20,823 bases of DNA from Saliniplasma sp046497075 (GTDB lineage Archaea > Thermoplasmatota > Thermoplasmata > Halarchaeoplasmatales > Halarchaeoplasmataceae). The DNA lies in assembly GCA_046497075.1 (NCBI GenBank), contig JAWOGF010000013.1:1-20823 (forward strand), in the 5' to 3' direction. The translations under genes and the position numbers were made by a program. Each line of letters opens with the position of its first letter. The stretch's first letter is position 1. The notes under the pieces are model-generated. The model was not told the origin of the DNA. It made no database searches and saw nothing but the letters and a program-made list of their open reading frames with translations. Positions 12,860-20,823 of this stretch are shown here, piece after piece.

Positions 12860-15124
12860 CTATTCTTTTTTGTTTTCAGGACAATCAGGATTCGGGCAGA
12901 ATTCCCAATCGGATTTAGATTTTCTCATTATCTTCAATTGAGGAGCACCACATTCAGTGCATTTCTCACCTTCATGGTGTATCTTCCCTTTCTGAGGGAC
13001 GGGATATGTATTTTTACAATCCGGATAATTTGAGCACCCGAGGAAGCGCTTGCCCCGGTAGGAACGCATCTCTCTAAGTTCGCCACCACATTCAGGACAT
13101 TCTCCCCTATATCTTTTATCTTTGGAATATTTACAGTTCAAGTCTATACACAATTCCTCCGTATCTCCATAATGGTATACATTCACCTTAGGAGAACCAC
13201 ATTCTGGACACTCGCCGCTAGCAGGTTTGACTTTGCCGGACCTAGGTATATTATAGGTGTTTCTACAGTCAGGATAATTAGAACATCCTACAAATCTTCC
13301 TTTATTGGTTTTCCTCAACTGAAGTGTACCACCACATTCAGGACATGTACCCAAGGCGTTCTGTTCTTTGAAAGATTCTTTGAGTTCTTTTCTGATCTCC
13401 TCTTTCTCTTCTTTCAAAGATCTGATGACCTCTGTCAACATCTCTCTAGATTCTTCTATGACCTCATCGATATCCTGTTTTCCCTCAGCGATTTTGTTCA
13501 TATCCTCTTCTAATGTCTTCGTCATCTCTGCTCTAGTGACCATCTCTGCATGATTCTCAAGCGTTTCTACAACACTCTTGCCTGATTGCGTGGATCTCGG
13601 AACTTTACCGGATAAGAATCCCCGATTGAACAATTTTTGGATGATGTTATGTCTAGTACTTTTCGTACCGAGGCCGAGGTCTTCCATCTTTTTGATCAGC
13701 GATCCTTGAGAGTACCTCCTAGGCGGCTTGGTTTCATCTTCAGTCAGATCTACGTCTTTAACTTCAACGATGTCACCCTTTGAAAGTTTTGGAACTTTCG
13801 TTTCGTTTACTTTATAATACGGGTAGTACTTTCTCCATCCTGGTTTTATTATCTCGTAACCTTTGCTGATGAAATTTTCCTGTTCTATATCAAATTCCGC
13901 CTTCCTAGACCTGGAAACGGCGTTCGGTGCTAGAGTGGCTAAAAATCTCCTCAATATCAATTCGTATACTTTCCAATCTCTGCCCTTCAATTGCTGCTTT
14001 GTTGCAGCTCTAATCGGATATATAGGTGGATGATCAGTGGTTTTCTTTTTCCCTCTTGTAGCTCTGATCTTATCTTGACCCAAGATCTCTTCCACTTCCT
14101 CAGTCAATTCAGAGTCTTTGAGTTTTTTAAGTTGTTTTCTATAATCTAAACTTTTTGGGTACACTGTGTTCTCCGTTCTTGGATAGGATATCCATCCTTC
14201 AGTGTATAGATTTTCAGCGGTCCTCATAGCTTGGGCCGGACTCAGACCGATATTGTTTGCGTCGGATACAAATTTAGTGGTATTGAAAGGGCTGGGTGGT
14301 CGGTTCTGTTTTTTACTCTCTTTAAAAGAGATCGTTTCCCCGGTATCCGCATTTTCAACTTTCTCGTATATCTTTTCCGCTCTTTCCTCATCCCATATCC
14401 GGTCCTCTTCGAAATCAGCCTCGAAATCGATATCCTTCTCTAGAAGAGCGGTTATCTTCCAGAATGGATCCGGTTCGAAATCATCTATCTCCTCATCCTT
14501 ATCGACCACCAGAGCTAAGGTAGGTGTTTGTACTCGTCCAGCGGAGATGAAATTCTTTCCATATCTACCTGCGGTTTTTGATAAGAACCTAGTCAAAACT
14601 GCACCCCACGCAAGGTCTACTATCTGCCTGGTCTCAGCGGACTCTGCAAGTTTCTTATCTACGTCTGTCAGAGAGGAGAAAGCACTTTCGACCTCGCCTT
14701 TAGATAATGAGCTGAATTTTGCTCGTTTTACCTCTAGATCTGGATGTTTATCTAAAAGAAGGCGAACGGCTTCAAGACCTATCAATTCTCCTTCTCTATC
14801 ATAATCAGTAGCTACGATGACACTGTCTGCTTTTTCCCCCATCTTTTTTACAAGGTTAGCGATCCGTTTAGCACTGATCTCCTTATCTGGTTCAACATCT
14901 ACCAGCTTCTCTTCATCTACTTTAGACCAGTTTTTATAATCGTCGGAATAATCGTACTCGAGTATATGTCCTCGAAGTCCAACAACGATGTAGTGTTCAC
15001 TATCCCTATCAAATTCATAATATGGTACCTTGTAATAATATTTCTTTTCTTGATCCCCATCTGAGAGTAGATAAGAGATACGGGACGCAGCGTTGTTCTT
15101 CTCACAGATCACTAATTTAGTCAT
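12860..15124 (-). CDS. topA: DNA topoisomerase I (type IA)
   Basis: This type IA topoisomerase relaxes negatively supercoiled DNA by a transient 5'-phosphotyrosine link. The 754-residue protein starts with the TOPRIM domain: E8 in VICEKN, and D107, D109 and E111 in ATDYDREGE. SAGRVQTPTL lies at 194-203, and the catalytic Y314 in EGWISYPRTENT. The C-terminus (593-754) carries four zinc fingers in two alternating kinds. Fingers 1 and 3 are C-P-E-C...C-S-N-Y-P-D-C; fingers 2 and 4 are C-x2-C...C-x4-C. This pattern suggests duplication of a two-finger unit. There is no helicase or reverse-gyrase domain. The minus-strand TATA AATTAAATAAT (about 15147-15156) is about 27 nt before the ATG, so the mRNA is probably leaderless. 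It ends in TAG at a natural tail. Confidence 0.97.
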   Translation of the reverse strand: MTKLVICEKNNAASRISYLLSDGDQEKKYYYKVPYYEFDRDSEHYIVVGLRGHILEYDYSDDYKNWSKVDEEKLVDVEPDKEISAKRIANLVKKMGEKADSVIVATDYDREGELIGLEAVRLLLDKHPDLEVKRAKFSSLSKGEVESAFSSLTDVDKKLAESAETRQIVDLAWGAVLTRFLSKTAGRYGKNFISAGRVQTPTLALVVDKDEEIDDFEPDPFWKITALLEKDIDFEADFEEDRIWDEERAEKIYEKVENADTGETISFKESKKQNRPPSPFNTTKFVSDANNIGLSPAQAMRTAENLYTEGWISYPRTENTVYPKSLDYRKQLKKLKDSELTEEVEEILGQDKIRATRGKKKTTDHPPIYPIRAATKQQLKGRDWKVYELILRRFLATLAPNAVSRSRKAEFDIEQENFISKGYEIIKPGWRKYYPYYKVNETKVPKLSKGDIVEVKDVDLTEDETKPPRRYSQGSLIKKMEDLGLGTKSTRHNIIQKLFNRGFLSGKVPRSTQSGKSVVETLENHAEMVTRAEMTKTLEEDMNKIAEGKQDIDEVIEESREMLTEVIRSLKEEKEEIRKELKESFKEQNALGTCPECGGTLQLRKTNKGRFVGCSNYPDCRNTYNIPRSGKVKPASGECPECGSPKVNVYHYGDTEELCIDLNCKYSKDKRYRGECPECGGELREMRSYRGKRFLGCSNYPDCKNTYPVPQKGKIHHEGEKCTECGAPQLKIMRKSKSDWEFCPNPDCPENKKE

Positions 15125-15146
15125 CAGCTTCGAACATTCGAGGGGA

Positions 15147-15157
15147 TTATTTAATTC
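15147..15157 (-). promoter_or_regulatory. topA TATA box (leaderless)
   Basis: AATTAAATAAT on the minus strand is centred about 27 nt before the ATG at 15124, with no SD site. Confidence 0.5.
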
Positions 15158-15211
15158 TTCTGCAAGGGGATATTATGGATGTCACACTTCTCTGGATGTA
15201 AAGAGATATGA

Positions 15212-17581
15212 TTATTGTTCTGGATTTTCATCCGAACCAGTTTTGAAGGATGTAAAGAGTTCTGGTTTTTTCATGTAGAGGATCACTATTATCAGGATTA
15301 TTGCCAATGCGATAGGGATAAGATAGTAATAAAGCGGTAAACTCTCTTCCGGATTGACAAAGTTAACATGTACATCCTCACTTTTTTCTTCCTGGTCAAA
15401 TTCATCTTCAACTGTGATGTGGAATCCTTTCTCTCCGGCCTCTAAATCCTCAGAGTATTCTAATCTGTAATAGTACGTGTTTTCATCGACCATGTCCACC
15501 ATCTCAACTCTATCCTCACCAGTACCCAATTCGCTGATGTTCAGATAAACGTTATAGGATACGTCCTCAACTTGATCGACGGTTACGACAAAATACACAT
15601 AGTTATCTTCGGTCAATTCGAAGTCAATCGAATCATAAAGGTTCGATCGGTCTTTCCCGACACCATAAAATTCAATCTTGGGTTCGGGAGGTTTGAATAC
15701 TATATCTACTGTTAGTTCGTCACTTTCTGTTTGCTGTCCTCTATCTCCGAGAGCGTAGAATCTTACATCGTTTTCCCCTGTCGATATTTCATCGTTTTCG
15801 GTGTAAGTATATTCATATCGATAGGTACCTTCTTCGATATGATTCAAGTCGAATTCCGTTTCCTCGATCCCAAAAGATGTAACATCCACAAATACACTCT
15901 CGATCTCACCCTTGAATTTTTCTAAGTCGGCCTCGAAGAAGAGACTAGCACCGTCTTCGATAACGAACCGGGTCTCATCACCTAAAGCTCCCTGCTCCGT
16001 ACCTACACCAACGGATGAAAACTCTAAAACCGGTTCTATGAATCGTATCTCCATGGGATCACTTTCAATATAGTCCTCTGAATCCCATACTTCGAAGGTA
16101 ATGTTTGTGAACTCCTCCTGCATATCTATTGAGTACTCTAAAGTGCCCTCATATATACCCTGTTCAGTTTCATCCATCTCCAGATCGTCTTCAACTCCTG
16201 TGATAGAACTAGTTCCTACCGACACATTCTCTATTAAACCCATTGGATCTCTGATCTCAGCTCTGAAGTTTAGTTCACTCCCTTCGGTTAAGATCATCTC
16301 TGTTGAATCGTCGAAATCCATCGTTTCGTTCGCCACAGAAGTGGATCTTATCACTACTTCTTCTGGCTCGATCTCGGTGTAAAATATATCGTATTGGTGG
16401 TCAATATCCTCGTGGTCTGAAGGATGGTTTTCCTCCCAGACTATCTTGTTTTGATAGATCGCAGGGAACCTAGTTTTGACACGTGAAGAATGACCTGGAT
16501 CGGTTGAAATTTTAATAATTCTCTCATGGGTATCTTGATGGATGTTATAAAACCAAATACTATCACTGATAGGGCTACCTTCGTCATCGTATTCTCTTTT
16601 CTGATAGACGATGGACTCTCCGTAGATAATGGGATTATCGTCCTTCATCTCGCCCTCGCTTATCCTCATACTGTTTTCTCCAAACTTTTTCATGTATATG
16701 TCATTATTACGTGTTTCATCATATTCTGTCCAAACGACCGTTTCTTTGTATATGGATGGTGAGTGCTGGTGAATATTTTCATCAGCTATCCCCATCTCTG
16801 CGGGATCATCCTCACCGATTTCTTCATCCCTGTAATTCGGGATCCCATTTTCGTTACTGTCGATATTAAGGTCGTATAGATATATATCACCTCGTTTAGT
16901 ATCATCCCAATGTTGCCGATAATCGGTCCATACTATCTTGTCGTCGTAAATGTTTGGAGAACTATTTGGGATAGAATCGTGACGCCCATAATCATCTCGA
17001 GTATTGATCCGGTAAGGACCACGGTCTTCCATCAGTTCATATAAAAAGATATCCCCTAAATAATTCTCTCTATAATCTTCCCAGACCACTCTTCCATTGT
17101 GTATTTTGGGCTTGATCTGGTCAGAGCTATCATCCGTCAACTGATTCACTTCGATGTCACCTCCGTCTAAAAGATCAGTGATATCGGCGTAATATATGTC
17201 CGCTTGATCGTTCCTGTAATCCTCCCAAACTACGTAATTCTCCCAAATATCTGGGCGCACTTGAGAAGAGTTATCTGTTGTGATCTGATATACCTCATCA
17301 TGTAATATATTATAAAGGTAAATGTTAGAATCCCTATAACCGGGACTCGACCATGTGCCGTAAGGATCATCCCTATAATCCTGCCATACTATGTTGTTTC
17401 CATGGATTGATGATCTCATCTGCCATTTTGGATTCTCTGTGATATTCAAATGATCCCCGTCTATATCTTCTAGAGCGATTGTATTGTTTTCTTCAATGTG
17501 AAGATTACTTGAAGCGATCGGTAAGGTGGTTGTTATCAAGATGATCGAAAGATATACAACCATCAAACTCTTATGATTCAT
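15212..17581 (-). CDS. Surface-anchored TolB-like beta-propeller protein
   Basis: This 789-residue exported protein has a signal peptide at 1-25 (hydrophobic core VVYLSIILITTTLPIA). Then come seven blades of about 50-60 residues, each with a V-W-x-D/E-Y-R-like strand and a D-I-Y-L-Y-like strand (for example VVWEDYRND and DIYLYDL), consistent with a seven-bladed TolB/WD40-type propeller (about 50-400). Three related Ig-like domains of about 110 residues follow (about 405-735), then one transmembrane helix (YYYLIPIALAIILIIVILY) and a short charged cytoplasmic tail. Similar propeller surface proteins are common in methanogens and Thermoplasmata. A role in envelope structure, adhesion or glycan binding is inferred. 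TATA-like AAATACTTAATTAG (about 17600-17613) fits a leaderless start at 17581. Confidence 0.88.
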   Translation of the reverse strand: MNHKSLMVVYLSIILITTTLPIASSNLHIEENNTIALEDIDGDHLNITENPKWQMRSSIHGNNIVWQDYRDDPYGTWSSPGYRDSNIYLYNILHDEVYQITTDNSSQVRPDIWENYVVWEDYRNDQADIYYADITDLLDGGDIEVNQLTDDSSDQIKPKIHNGRVVWEDYRENYLGDIFLYELMEDRGPYRINTRDDYGRHDSIPNSSPNIYDDKIVWTDYRQHWDDTKRGDIYLYDLNIDSNENGIPNYRDEEIGEDDPAEMGIADENIHQHSPSIYKETVVWTEYDETRNNDIYMKKFGENSMRISEGEMKDDNPIIYGESIVYQKREYDDEGSPISDSIWFYNIHQDTHERIIKISTDPGHSSRVKTRFPAIYQNKIVWEENHPSDHEDIDHQYDIFYTEIEPEEVVIRSTSVANETMDFDDSTEMILTEGSELNFRAEIRDPMGLIENVSVGTSSITGVEDDLEMDETEQGIYEGTLEYSIDMQEEFTNITFEVWDSEDYIESDPMEIRFIEPVLEFSSVGVGTEQGALGDETRFVIEDGASLFFEADLEKFKGEIESVFVDVTSFGIEETEFDLNHIEEGTYRYEYTYTENDEISTGENDVRFYALGDRGQQTESDELTVDIVFKPPEPKIEFYGVGKDRSNLYDSIDFELTEDNYVYFVVTVDQVEDVSYNVYLNISELGTGEDRVEMVDMVDENTYYYRLEYSEDLEAGEKGFHITVEDEFDQEEKSEDVHVNFVNPEESLPLYYYLIPIALAIILIIVILYMKKPELFTSFKTGSDENPEQ

Positions 17582-17642
17582 GCTAATTGATATAGACAGC
17601 TAATTAAGTATTTTTTGTCACCTAGTTTCAAGGTACGTGTCA

Positions 17643-17700
17643 TAAATTATATATAATGTATATTTGCTTTGATTGGATTAACGGTAATTTAATAGGAGGA
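17643..17700 (+). promoter_or_regulatory. Promoter and SD site of the secreted-protein pair
   Basis: The perfect 12-bp palindromic TATA ATTATATATAAT lies at 17646-17657. The strong SD GGAGGA (17695-17700) lies eight bases before the ATG at 17709. A strong TATA and a strong SD suggest high expression. Confidence 0.6.
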
Positions 17701-17708
17701 AAGAAAGA

Positions 17709-19172
17709 ATGAAAAAGAAATGGACGATAGGACTGATTTTTTCTGTCGTTTCCCTACTGGTTCTGTCTAGCTTTTTAGTTTTAGCTGGCCCAGCATTACC
17801 ATTTGAGAGATATGGACAATCCAATATCGACGGTAGTACCGCCGATGATGGTTGCACAGTTACCTCTTGGATAAATGGAACCGAGTATGGAGATGCAGAA
17901 GTAGAGCAAGGAGACGGATCATACCAGATATTTACTGAGGCAGACGACGAGACCGATACCACACAGAAGCAAGGCGGGGAGAACGGAGAATTGATAACCT
18001 ATAGGATTGAAGATCTTAACGGGAACGTTTACATAGCTAATGAAGTCGACACATTTGACTCTGGTGGAGATACCGCAGGTGATTTGAATTTTGCTACAGG
18101 TGACCAACCATCAACTGAAGTAGTTATAAACGAACTCGTCGTAGACCCCGATGACGGTGGTACACAGTATGTATACCTCTATGAACCAACGGGTAGTATA
18201 GATCTTACACGATGGAGATTAGAAGACCACAGTGGATATTCACAAACGTTAGATACTTTGGATACACAATACCATCCCGATAATTCAGAATTACTCTATG
18301 TTGATCTAGAAGCGTCACCATTAGGAACCGACGCTGGACACTTCATGTTATCATGGGACCCAGCTGGGTCTGGTGTAGCACAAGACAATTGGGTAGTTAT
18401 GGACAGGGTCGAATATGGTGGAACCAACCTAAATACATCACCTGAGAACACGATCCATGAACAACATCCAAATGCACCTGGGTCCGGAGAAGGACTTATC
18501 CGTGATCCATTAGGCGAAGATACTGACAACAGCTCAGCTGACTTTACAATAGGTCCAGAGACAGGGCGACCGATATCCGACCCACCAGGACCGGTTTACA
18601 ACTTGCATGTAGAAAAGGATGAGGCCAACAATGATATCATCCTGTCATGGGATGAAGAACCAGATGCAGATGAGTACAATGTGTATCATTCAACAGACGC
18701 ATATGCTGATTTCGGAACTTGGACTGAACTCGACACTGTCACAGGATTAGAATACACTCACGGTGGTGCTCTCGGCGGAGATAACTATTACATAGTTCGT
18801 GCAGAGAACGCAGCCGGAGAAGGCGGCAATTCGACGATGGGATACTGTTATGAAGCATTCTTCGATAGTACTGAAGGGATACTTCACTTTACATCTGTAC
18901 CGAACAATTTCGATTACAATGGAGATGGACAGTTGACATCATTCGATGTGATCGAGAGTATAACCGGTGGAATAGATCAACAGGGTAACCTTGATATGGT
19001 TGTTAAATGGGATGCCTCTGGAAGAGGTTATACAGAAACATCAGAATGGGACGATCTTGGAGGCCAATGGGGCGGCGAATTTGATATACAACCCGGTGAT
19101 GGCATAGGACTTGAGATCAATGGTGATGTTGAATGGACGAGAGTTTTAGAAACGGAGCCCGTTAATAACTGA
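17709..19172 (+). CDS. Secreted protein with lamin-tail-like and FnIII domains
   Basis: This 487-residue exported protein has a signal peptide at about 1-26 (hydrophobic core to VLAGPA). The next domain starts PFERYGQSNIDG and contains VTSWINGTEYGDAEVEQG, the transthyretin/carboxypeptidase-like repeat often found at the N-terminus of archaeal surface proteins. A lamin-tail-like domain follows at about 135-275 (VVINELVVDPDDGGTQYVYL, then LTRWRLED), and a fibronectin type III domain at about 292-385. The last domain has NFDYNGDGQLTSFDVIES, a dockerin/EF-hand-like calcium motif, and a W-D-x-S-x-R-G-Y...I-Q-P-G-D-G-I-G-L-E end. There is no C-terminal anchor. It is strongly acidic. It forms a unit with the next gene (23-nt gap), whose product carries the anchor, so the two may assemble on the cell surface. 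Confidence 0.85.
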   Translation: MKKKWTIGLIFSVVSLLVLSSFLVLAGPALPFERYGQSNIDGSTADDGCTVTSWINGTEYGDAEVEQGDGSYQIFTEADDETDTTQKQGGENGELITYRIEDLNGNVYIANEVDTFDSGGDTAGDLNFATGDQPSTEVVINELVVDPDDGGTQYVYLYEPTGSIDLTRWRLEDHSGYSQTLDTLDTQYHPDNSELLYVDLEASPLGTDAGHFMLSWDPAGSGVAQDNWVVMDRVEYGGTNLNTSPENTIHEQHPNAPGSGEGLIRDPLGEDTDNSSADFTIGPETGRPISDPPGPVYNLHVEKDEANNDIILSWDEEPDADEYNVYHSTDAYADFGTWTELDTVTGLEYTHGGALGGDNYYIVRAENAAGEGGNSTMGYCYEAFFDSTEGILHFTSVPNNFDYNGDGQLTSFDVIESITGGIDQQGNLDMVVKWDASGRGYTETSEWDDLGGQWGGEFDIQPGDGIGLEINGDVEWTRVLETEPVNN

Positions 19173-19182
19173 TATAGAAAAT

Positions 19183-19189
19183 AGAGGTG
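19183..19189 (+). promoter_or_regulatory. Shine-Dalgarno site that decides the start at 19196
   Basis: AGAGGTG lies six bases before the ATG at 19196. Its last GTG (19187) is in frame and could be mistaken for a start, but it is the ribosome site itself. Confidence 0.75.
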
Positions 19190-19195
19190 TTTATA

Positions 19196-20251
19196 ATGAA
19201 AATGACGAAAAGCAAGATAATTGTGATGACGATAGCGCTCGTACTTGGAATGGCAGTCCTAGCAGCTGGAAATGTTCAGGCTGATGCACAGTCTGTCAAA
19301 GGTTACGCAATAGCAAGCGAAGGGAACAATGATTTTTATGATGATCCTAACGTACAGTGGCTCGATGGCGGTAATCATGTAGGTAATATAACTGTTATTG
19401 ATGTAGATGATCCAGATCAAACTAACCTAGGTGCTGATTTCGGAATGAACGATGATGGAAGAGGTACTGAATGGAATAATGAATATGACACATTTAGTTG
19501 GAGTGCAGGTGCAGACCATCCAGTAGGTTGGGACACTAAACCAGGAACTGGAGATAACATAGTCTTCATGGCACAGTACGACGGTATTGCAGATGGTTTG
19601 AACAACAATTACGTTTTCGCTGCAAACCTGGTCGCCGATGGTGAGGCTTTACCAGAATCTAATGCCCAACTGATGCTCAGATATGAACCGATACCGGAGC
19701 CAGTACTCAATCCAGAAGATGGTGAACCTATCGGAGATAATTACCTTAACATATCCATCGAGAACTTCAAATACACAGATTTTGATAATGACGCTGGTAC
19801 GCCACAAGATCGTGGAACATTCCATGCTTTACAGAGCTACGCAGTTTATATCCAGGGCGAAGAATATACGGATTGGACATACATCGGTAACTCAGAACAG
19901 GACCCGAACCAACCGGTTGTAGATGATCCACTTCCGGCGAATGGAGACAATACAGACCCGACCACTATAGATACAGGTGCGCATTACTTCAACGCTTCTG
20001 GACTAAATGGTGGACAATATCAATTCAGAGTTGCACCCCAATTTGGACCAGATGGATACGATACTCCAGTTTGGGGACCATTGTACATGGACGGAGAAGC
20101 TGATGGTGGAGCTGCAGCCTCTTTTGCAGCAGGTGCAGCCTCAGGAACATTCGATACTCCAGAATTCGGACCAGGTATCTTGATACCGGTCGTAGCAACG
20201 ATAGGACTGTTCACAGCTATCGCAATATATAGAAAGAAAAAAGAGTTATAG
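19196..20251 (+). CDS. Secreted, C-terminally anchored surface protein
   Basis: This 351-residue acidic protein has a signal peptide (MKMTKSKIIVMTIALVLG..., probable cleavage after VQADA). The ectodomain is rich in Asp, Asn and Gly, and its second half is FnIII-like (YAVYIQGEEYTDWTYIGNSE, then FRVAPQFGP). An Ala/Gly linker (GGAAASFAAGAASG) leads to the C-terminal anchor FGPGILIPVVATIGLFTAIA followed by IYRKKKEL. This tripartite tail (P-E-F-G-P, helix, basic end) resembles archaeal surface-protein anchors, including archaeosortase-type signals, but no exact class can be named. It may be a major envelope or S-layer-type protein; this is inferred from the strong SD, paired secretion and composition. 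It ends in TAG directly after the basic tail, with a T-rich terminator after it. Confidence 0.85.
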   Translation: MKMTKSKIIVMTIALVLGMAVLAAGNVQADAQSVKGYAIASEGNNDFYDDPNVQWLDGGNHVGNITVIDVDDPDQTNLGADFGMNDDGRGTEWNNEYDTFSWSAGADHPVGWDTKPGTGDNIVFMAQYDGIADGLNNNYVFAANLVADGEALPESNAQLMLRYEPIPEPVLNPEDGEPIGDNYLNISIENFKYTDFDNDAGTPQDRGTFHALQSYAVYIQGEEYTDWTYIGNSEQDPNQPVVDDPLPANGDNTDPTTIDTGAHYFNASGLNGGQYQFRVAPQFGPDGYDTPVWGPLYMDGEADGGAAASFAAGAASGTFDTPEFGPGILIPVVATIGLFTAIAIYRKKKEL

Positions 20252-20266
20252 ATTAAAACTCTAAAA

Positions 20267-20291
20267 ACCCCTTTCTTTATTCTTATTTTTA
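20267..20291 (+). terminator. T-rich terminator after the secreted-protein pair
   Basis: A run of T-clusters (CCCCTTTCTTTATTCTTATTT) starts about 17 nt after the stop at 20251, typical of archaeal T-run terminators. Confidence 0.55.
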
Positions 20292-20301
20292 AATTCCGTA
20301 A

Positions 20302-20314
20302 ACTATTTTTATAT
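20302..20314 (+). promoter_or_regulatory. TATA promoter of the right-edge membrane protein
   Basis: CTATTTTTATATG is centred about 26 nt before the ATG at 20334. No SD precedes that ATG, so a leaderless transcript is likely. The ATG at 20323 is in another frame that closes after about 20 codons. Confidence 0.45.
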
Positions 20315-20333
20315 GTGAAAGAGATGAACTCTT

Positions 20334-20823
20334 ATGAAAAAGTTAGACAAGTGGCGTTTTTTTGCAGGTCTGATAATTTTTTTCGCTGGACTTGATGTAA
20401 CATTGTTATTGAGCCACATGTCTCGATTGATAGGTGTCTGCCTTCTATTCTTAGGATTCGTTCTTATAATAAGTTCAAGCGAGGATTGGTTAAGTGGTAT
20501 ATTCCAAAAATTCCCTGATAGCTGTTTACGGCTATTCGAGATGCCCACTTACGAATACACTCAAAAAGGCATTTTAGCCGTTTTGATTTTACTTTCAAGT
20601 TACTTTTTCATAAGGGATACACTTTTGATGATGCTGGTTTTTATCTCACTTGCATTTTCAGAGTTCTTCCTGTGGATACTTTCAAAAGAGGGAGTCAAAA
20701 AAGGTAATATCTCATTGCTAATCGAGTTCCAGATATTTGTTTTCCTAGCATTTTTAGTTTTCAACAATTTCAATATTTTTTTCGGGTACCGCGAAGCACC
20801 TGATATATTTTCATACATCTTCT
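20334..20823 (+). CDS. Multi-pass membrane protein, unknown, cut by the window end
   Basis: The frame is open from the ATG at 20334 to the window end without a stop, giving 163 residues that begin MKKLDKWRFFAGLIIFFAGL. About five hydrophobic segments are visible (about 9-27, 31-48, 79-95, 97-117 and 127-150), with a charged loop at 49-78 (SSEDWLSGIFQKFPDS) and a short basic loop at 118-124. I do not recognise the family. The basic N-terminus predicts an N-in topology. The rest of the gene lies to the right. Confidence 0.75.
   Translation, partial: MKKLDKWRFFAGLIIFFAGLDVTLLLSHMSRLIGVCLLFLGFVLIISSSEDWLSGIFQKFPDSCLRLFEMPTYEYTQKGILAVLILLSSYFFIRDTLLMMLVFISLAFSEFFLWILSKEGVKKGNISLLIEFQIFVFLAFLVFNNFNIFFGYREAPDIFSYIF

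Noticed and set aside
14202..14804. 200-codon plus-strand frame inside topA
   Set aside because: It lies wholly opposite conserved TopA coding sequence; Ser-rich shadow composition.
15194..15259. Direct repeat GGATGTAAAGAG at 15194 and 15248
   Set aside because: Two short copies, one inside coding sequence; probably chance or an old local duplication with no evident role.

Overview
The window looks like the chromosome of an AT-rich, anaerobic or fermentative euryarchaeon, most like Thermoplasmata and relatives. Supporting signs are an archaeal L40e, a two-subunit ferredoxin-dependent 2-oxoacid oxidoreductase, TATA/BRE promoters about 26 nt upstream of start codons (leaderless genes), GGTGAT-type Shine-Dalgarno sites elsewhere, an archaeal TopA with four zinc fingers, and surface proteins with a C-terminal membrane anchor followed by Arg/Lys. 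Many proteins are acidic. The lineage is inferred, not proven.

Layout. Positions 1-316 have no convincing complete gene but form a run of strong hairpins ending in a hairpin plus GAGGAGGTCAC. This looks like a structured RNA, possibly the right end (omega-RNA side) of an IS200/IS605 tnpB element. Positions 352-3395 (+) hold a small Cys-rich protein and korA-korB. A small membrane protein follows at 3448-3669. Positions 3674-5442 (-) hold a DegT-type PLP aminotransferase and a histidine phosphatase whose frame is cut by an in-frame TAG. Enolase (+, 5628-6878) follows a promoter region with two kinds of tandem repeat. Positions 6888-11257 (-) form a block of two UspA-type proteins flanking two paralogous ArsB/NhaD-type permeases in mirror order. 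A winged-helix regulator diverges from this block and meets rpiA tail to tail. rpl40e (+, 49-50 codons) is followed by a 20-nt tandem repeat copied from its own stop-codon region, then topA (-). The right end is an envelope region: a beta-propeller surface protein (-), a two-gene unit of secreted proteins (+) and a membrane protein running off the window (+).

Enolase, the phosphatase (if it acts as a phosphoglycerate mutase), KorAB and RpiA belong to central carbon metabolism, but they lie in separate transcription units. The most unusual observations are: the histidine phosphatase frame, which continues for 38 family-like codons after a TAG at a position where relatives often have Trp; the structured RNA at the left edge; the mirrored Usp/permease block, in which one permease copy has lost two family-typical Glu residues; and the repeated occurrence of short tandem duplications (periods 11, 12, 12, 17 and 20) at gene ends and promoters.
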